Assembly: GCA_050485385.1 (NCBI GenBank)
Contig: JBJHBG010000170.1
Span: forward strand, 1 to 6,626
Direction: 5' to 3'
Source: RECO01 sp050485385
Lineage (GTDB): Bacteria > Pseudomonadota > Alphaproteobacteria > Geminicoccales > Geminicoccaceae
DNA length: 6,626 nucleotides
Below are positions 3,475-6,626 of this stretch, piece after piece; within the stretch, counting starts at the first letter, position 1, and each line of letters opens with the position of its first letter. Position numbers and translations under genes: made by a program. Below the pieces are notes generated by a model that saw only the letters and a program-made list of their open reading frames with translations, was not told the origin of the DNA and ran no database searches.

Positions 3475-5781
3475 GTGCAGCAGGGCCGGAACGTGCTTAA
3501 CTCTTGGCCGACTTCGCCTTGGGAGAACCGCTTGCTCGATCGCCCGCCGAGTCGCGAGACGCCGACCGTCGCGCCGGCTCCACCATCACCGCACCTCGCG
3601 GGCCTGAACCCCGAGCAGCTTCGCGCCGTCACCGCCGGCGACGGGCCCTTGCTGGTGCTCGCCGGTGCCGGGACCGGCAAGACGCGCGTCTTGACCACCC
3701 GCCTCGCGCATCTCCTGCTCGAAGGCCGCGCACGGCCCGGCGAGGTGCTCGCCGTCACCTTCACCAACAAGGCGGCGCGCGAGATGAACGCGCGCGTCGA
3801 GGCCCTGATCCGCCGCCCGGTGCAGGGGATGTGGCTCGGCACCTTCCACGCCATCGGCGCGCGCCTCCTGCGCCGCCATGCCGAGCGGCTGGGTTTCACC
3901 CCCAACTTCACCATCCTCGACGCGGACGACCAGATCCGCCTGTTGAAGCAGGTCGTCCGCGACCACGACGTCGACGAGAAGAAGTGGCCGGCGCGGGTGC
4001 TGTCCTCGATCGTCCAGCGCTGGAAGGACCGCGGCTGGCGGCCGGAGAAGGTGCCGGCCTCGGAGCACGGCGACTTCGCCCTCGGCCGGTCGGTCCAACT
4101 CTATGCGAGCTATCAAGAGCGGCTCGGTACGCTCAACGCGTGCGATTTCGGCGACCTCCTGCTGCACGGGCTCACCCTGTTCGAACAACACGCCGACGTG
4201 CTGGAGGCGTATCAGCGCCGCTTTCGCGCCATCCTCGTCGACGAGTACCAGGACACCAACGTCGCCCAGTATCTCTGGCTGCGCCTGCTCGCCCAGCACC
4301 ACAAGAACATCACCTGCGTCGGCGACGACGACCAGTCGATCTATTCCTGGCGCGGCGCCGAGGTCGGCAACATCCTGCGCTTCGAGCGCGACTTTCCCGG
4401 CGCCGAGGTGGTCCGCCTGGAGCGCAACTACCGCTCCACCGGGCACATCCTCGGCTGCGCCTCGGGCCTGATCGCCAAGAACGAGGGCCGGCACGGCAAG
4501 ACGCTTTGGACCGAGGACGCGGCGGGCGAGCCGGTGCGGGTGGCCGGCTTGTGGGACGACCAGGAGGAGGCGCGCTTCGTCGGCGAGGAGTTGGAATCCT
4601 TGCAGCGCGCGGGCGGCCGGCTGGCCGATGCCGCCGTCTTGGTGCGCGCCGGCTTTCAGACCCGGAGCTTCGAGGAGCGCTTCATCGCCATCGGCCTGCC
4701 CTACCGCGTCGTTGGGGGGCTCCGCTTCTACGAGCGGGCAGAGATCCGCGACGCCATCGCGTATCTGCGGGTGGTGGCCCAGCCCGACGACGACCTCGCC
4801 TTCGAGCGCATCGTCAACCTGCCCAAGCGCGGGCTCGGCGAGGCCACGCTGGTGCTGCTCAGGACCCATGCCCGTGCCGTCGAGCGCAGCATGGTGGCGG
4901 CGACCGCCGAGTTGGTCCTCACCGACGAGCTGAAGCCCGCGCAGCGCCGCTCGCTCACGTCCCTGCTCCAGGCCTTCGCCCGCTGGCGCGACGCCGTCGA
5001 GACGCTGTCGGCGCGCGAACTGGCCGAGATCGTCCTGGAGGAGTCGGGCTACGTCGCCATGTGGCAGCAGGACAAATCGCCCGACGCGCCCGGCCGGCTG
5101 GAGAACCTGAAGGAGCTGGTGCAGGCGGTCGGCGAGTTCGAGACGCTCGGCGGCTTTCTCGAGCACGTCGGGCTCGTCATGGACAACGCCAGCGACCCCC
5201 AGGGCGACATGGTCAGCGTCATGACCCTGCACGGCGCCAAGGGGCTCGAGTTCGACCACGTCTATCTGGGTGGCTGGGAGGAGGGCGTGTTTCCCAACCA
5301 GCGGGCGTTGGACGAGGGCGGCCGCGCCGCGTTGGAGGAGGAACGCCGGCTCGCCTATGTCGGCATCACCCGTGCCCGCAAGCACTGCACGATCCTCTTC
5401 GCCGCCAACCGGCGGATGTACCAGGGCTGGGTCTCCAGCCTGCCGTCCCGCTTCGTCGAGGAACTGCCGCCGGAGCATTGCGAGCATTTGCGGCGGGATG
5501 GTTTCGCCACCGCGTCCTTTCGCTCGCCCGGCCTACCGAGGAAGCGTGACGGCGACCCGTTGCAGCGCTTCAACCGGGCGCGGCAGCGCCACGGCCCGGT
5601 ACTCGACGCCGTGGCCGAGGAGGTTGCCGCCGGCGGCCGTTTCGCCGTCGGCGAGCGGGTGTTCCACACCAAGTTCGGCTACGGCCGGATCGAGGCGATC
5701 GAGGGGGCGAAGCTCGACATCGCCTTCGAGAAGGCGGGACGGAAGAAGGTGATCGAGAGCTTCGTGGAGCCGGCGCGATGA
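3475..5781 (+). CDS. uvrD: UvrD/PcrA-type superfamily 1A 3'-5' DNA helicase
   Basis: A 768-residue ATP-dependent DNA helicase, near normal family length, acting in nucleotide excision and mismatch repair and in clearing stalled complexes. All helicase motifs are present in order: Q motif LNPEQLRAV (44-52), Walker A AGAGTGKT (63-70), Ia TFTNKAAREM (95-104), Ib GTFHAIGARLLRR (122-134), II VDEYQDTN (255-262), III VGDDDQSIYSWRGA (282-295), IV VVRLERNYRST (312-322), V VMTLHGAKGLEFDHVYLGG (582-600) and VI EERRLAYVGITRAR (622-635). The 1B and 2B domains lie between. The C-terminus (about 721-768, GERVFHTKFGYGRI onward) is the Tudor-like domain that contacts RNA polymerase in PcrA/UvrD. No catalytic residue is missing. 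The GTG at 3475 has only GAGG 3 nt upstream; a TTG at 3532 with GGGAG 6 nt upstream is better placed and would give 749 residues. The stop overlaps prmA, implying an operon. UvrD and PcrA names are interchangeable here. Confidence 0.95.
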   Translation: MQQGRNVLNSWPTSPWENRLLDRPPSRETPTVAPAPPSPHLAGLNPEQLRAVTAGDGPLLVLAGAGTGKTRVLTTRLAHLLLEGRARPGEVLAVTFTNKAAREMNARVEALIRRPVQGMWLGTFHAIGARLLRRHAERLGFTPNFTILDADDQIRLLKQVVRDHDVDEKKWPARVLSSIVQRWKDRGWRPEKVPASEHGDFALGRSVQLYASYQERLGTLNACDFGDLLLHGLTLFEQHADVLEAYQRRFRAILVDEYQDTNVAQYLWLRLLAQHHKNITCVGDDDQSIYSWRGAEVGNILRFERDFPGAEVVRLERNYRSTGHILGCASGLIAKNEGRHGKTLWTEDAAGEPVRVAGLWDDQEEARFVGEELESLQRAGGRLADAAVLVRAGFQTRSFEERFIAIGLPYRVVGGLRFYERAEIRDAIAYLRVVAQPDDDLAFERIVNLPKRGLGEATLVLLRTHARAVERSMVAATAELVLTDELKPAQRRSLTSLLQAFARWRDAVETLSARELAEIVLEESGYVAMWQQDKSPDAPGRLENLKELVQAVGEFETLGGFLEHVGLVMDNASDPQGDMVSVMTLHGAKGLEFDHVYLGGWEEGVFPNQRALDEGGRAALEEERRLAYVGITRARKHCTILFAANRRMYQGWVSSLPSRFVEELPPEHCEHLRRDGFATASFRSPGLPRKRDGDPLQRFNRARQRHGPVLDAVAEEVAAGGRFAVGERVFHTKFGYGRIEAIEGAKLDIAFEKAGRKKVIESFVEPAR
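3521..3525 (+). promoter_or_regulatory. Ribosome binding site GGGAG pointing to a TTG start for uvrD
   Basis: GGGAG ends 6 nt before an in-frame TTG at 3532-3534 (codon 20 counted from the GTG at 3475). The protein would then begin LDRPPSRETPTVAPAPPSPH with Met for the TTG, leaving a short proline-rich leader before the conserved LNPEQ. The spacing is ideal, unlike that of the GTG. Confidence 0.4.
5766..5769 (+). promoter_or_regulatory. Ribosome binding site of prmA inside the uvrD 3' end
   Basis: GGAG ends 8 nt before the prmA ATG at 5778, within the final codons of the helicase gene. With the ATGA stop/start overlap this supports coupled translation and fixes the prmA start. Confidence 0.5.
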
Positions 5782-6626
5782 CGGTAGCGGTCGACGACGA
5801 GCTGTTGGGCGACGCGGAGCCTCTGCCGGACTTGTGGCAGGTTCGTTTTCCGGTCGCCGCCGAGGACGTCGACGCGGTGCTTGCCGTGGTCGACGACGCC
5901 TGCGAGAGCATGGCCGCGTTCGAGGAAGCAGGTGGCCGCTGGGTGTGCGAGCTGATCGTGCGTCACGTGCCCGACCTCGACGAGCTGCGCTGGCGGCTGG
6001 AGCACGCCATCGGCGAGGACGCACCGAGCGAGGCCGACTTCGCGGTCGAGCGGCTGGCGGCGCAGGACTGGCTGGAAGCGACCCGCCGTGCCTTCCCACC
6101 GATGGCCATCGGCCGCTTTTGGGTCTACGGCAGCCACGTCGACACGCCGCCGCCGACGGGCACCCACCCGCTCCTGATCGACGCGGGGCTCGCTTTCGGC
6201 ACGGGCGAGCACGGCTCCACGCACGGCTGTCTCACGGCCATCGACCGGCTCGCCCGCCGCCACCGCTTCCGCCGCGTGCTCGACATGGGCTGCGGTACGG
6301 CGATCCTCGCCATCGCCGCCTTGAGGTGCTGGCCCGCCGCGCGGGCGCTCGCGGTCGACCTCGACCCGCTGGCGGCCGCCACGGCCGAGGTCAACGCCCG
6401 GAGGAACGGCGTCGCCCAGCGTCTGCGCACGGGCGTCGCCGACGGCTACGACCGGCCGGAGCTGCGCCGCACCGGCCGCTTCGACCTGATCCTCGCCAAC
6501 ATCCTGGCGGGGCCGCTCTGCCAGATGGCGCCCGACCTCGCCATCAGCCTCGCCCCGGGCGGCCATGCCGTGCTCGCGGGACTGTTGACCACCCAGGCCG
6601 ACGCGGTGACCGAGGCCCATCGACGG
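5778..6626 (+). CDS. prmA: Ribosomal protein L11 methyltransferase, 3'-truncated by the window edge
   Basis: The frame opens at ATG 5778, overlapping the helicase stop as ATGA, and stays open for 283 codons to the window edge; only the last few residues are missing. The N-terminal part (about 18-90) is the weakly conserved substrate-binding domain that recognises L11. Then come DWLEATRRAFPPMAIGRFWV (97-116), which links to the catalytic domain, and IDAGLAFGTGEHGSTHGCL (134-152), the PrmA hallmark. The SAM-binding Rossmann motif I is VLDMGCGTAILAIAA (167-181), and VDLDP (193-197) ends in the acid that binds the SAM ribose. LANILAGPL (239-247) is the N-I/P-L-type motif at the methyl-transfer site. 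PrmA trimethylates amino groups of ribosomal protein L11. The third glycine of motif I is alanine (GCGTA), a conservative change. Pairing with uvrD is seen in other alphaproteobacteria. Confidence 0.93.
   Translation, partial: MTVAVDDELLGDAEPLPDLWQVRFPVAAEDVDAVLAVVDDACESMAAFEEAGGRWVCELIVRHVPDLDELRWRLEHAIGEDAPSEADFAVERLAAQDWLEATRRAFPPMAIGRFWVYGSHVDTPPPTGTHPLLIDAGLAFGTGEHGSTHGCLTAIDRLARRHRFRRVLDMGCGTAILAIAALRCWPAARALAVDLDPLAAATAEVNARRNGVAQRLRTGVADGYDRPELRRTGRFDLILANILAGPLCQMAPDLAISLAPGGHAVLAGLLTTQADAVTEAHRR

Noticed and set aside
3586..5487. Long open frame on the minus strand (633 codons) opposite the helicase gene
   Set aside because: It is antisense to a gene with every helicase motif intact. 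Its translation is low-complexity and resembles no family; such shadow frames are common in G+C-rich DNA.
3504..5549. Long + strand frame (681 codons) overlapping uvrD in another frame
   Set aside because: Arg/Pro/Ala-rich translation without domain character; it arises from the codon bias of the true gene.
1..6626. CRISPR array, direct-repeat array, toxin-antitoxin or defence operon
   Set aside because: No regularly spaced repeats and no pair of small overlapping genes were seen; every long coding region is assigned to a family or recognised sorting class.

Overview
The window is high-G+C bacterial chromosomal DNA whose gene content points to an alphaproteobacterium. The clues are an FnrL-type Crp/Fnr regulator with the FnrL cysteine spacing, a VPLPA-CTERM surface protein, and a UvrD/PcrA helicase gene overlapping prmA. 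No genus can be assigned from this alone.

Layout, left to right. (1) Positions 1-90 hold the last 29 codons and the stop of an IS110-family transposase on the + strand; the rest of the element lies to the left. (2) Positions 91-272 are non-coding and contain a strong G+C-rich hairpin (147-185) and a near-perfect FNR box (230-243) that is not upstream of any visible gene. (3) An fnrL-like gene lies on the minus strand (273-1052). (4) A 185-bp divergent intergenic region (1053-1237) carries two inverted repeats. (5) A PfkB-family sugar kinase on the + strand (1238-2167) looks like 2-keto-3-deoxygluconate kinase. (6) A VPLPA-CTERM exported protein lies on the minus strand (2192-3343), convergent with the kinase. 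Its promoter, TTGACA-17 bp-TATTAT, sits in a striking AT-rich island. (7) A UvrD/PcrA helicase on the + strand (3475-5781) overlaps by ATGA with (8) prmA, the ribosomal protein L11 methyltransferase, which runs off the right edge.

Functionally this is mostly ordinary chromosome: an oxygen-sensing regulator next to an Entner-Doudoroff-type kinase, an exosortase-type surface protein, and a repair-helicase/ribosome-modification pair. The accessory parts are the left edge, where an IS110 element abuts what may be the severed promoter of an FNR-controlled gene, and the orphan VPLPA-CTERM protein, whose mature domain I do not recognise. I found no CRISPR array, RNA gene, prophage or convincing new multi-gene system.
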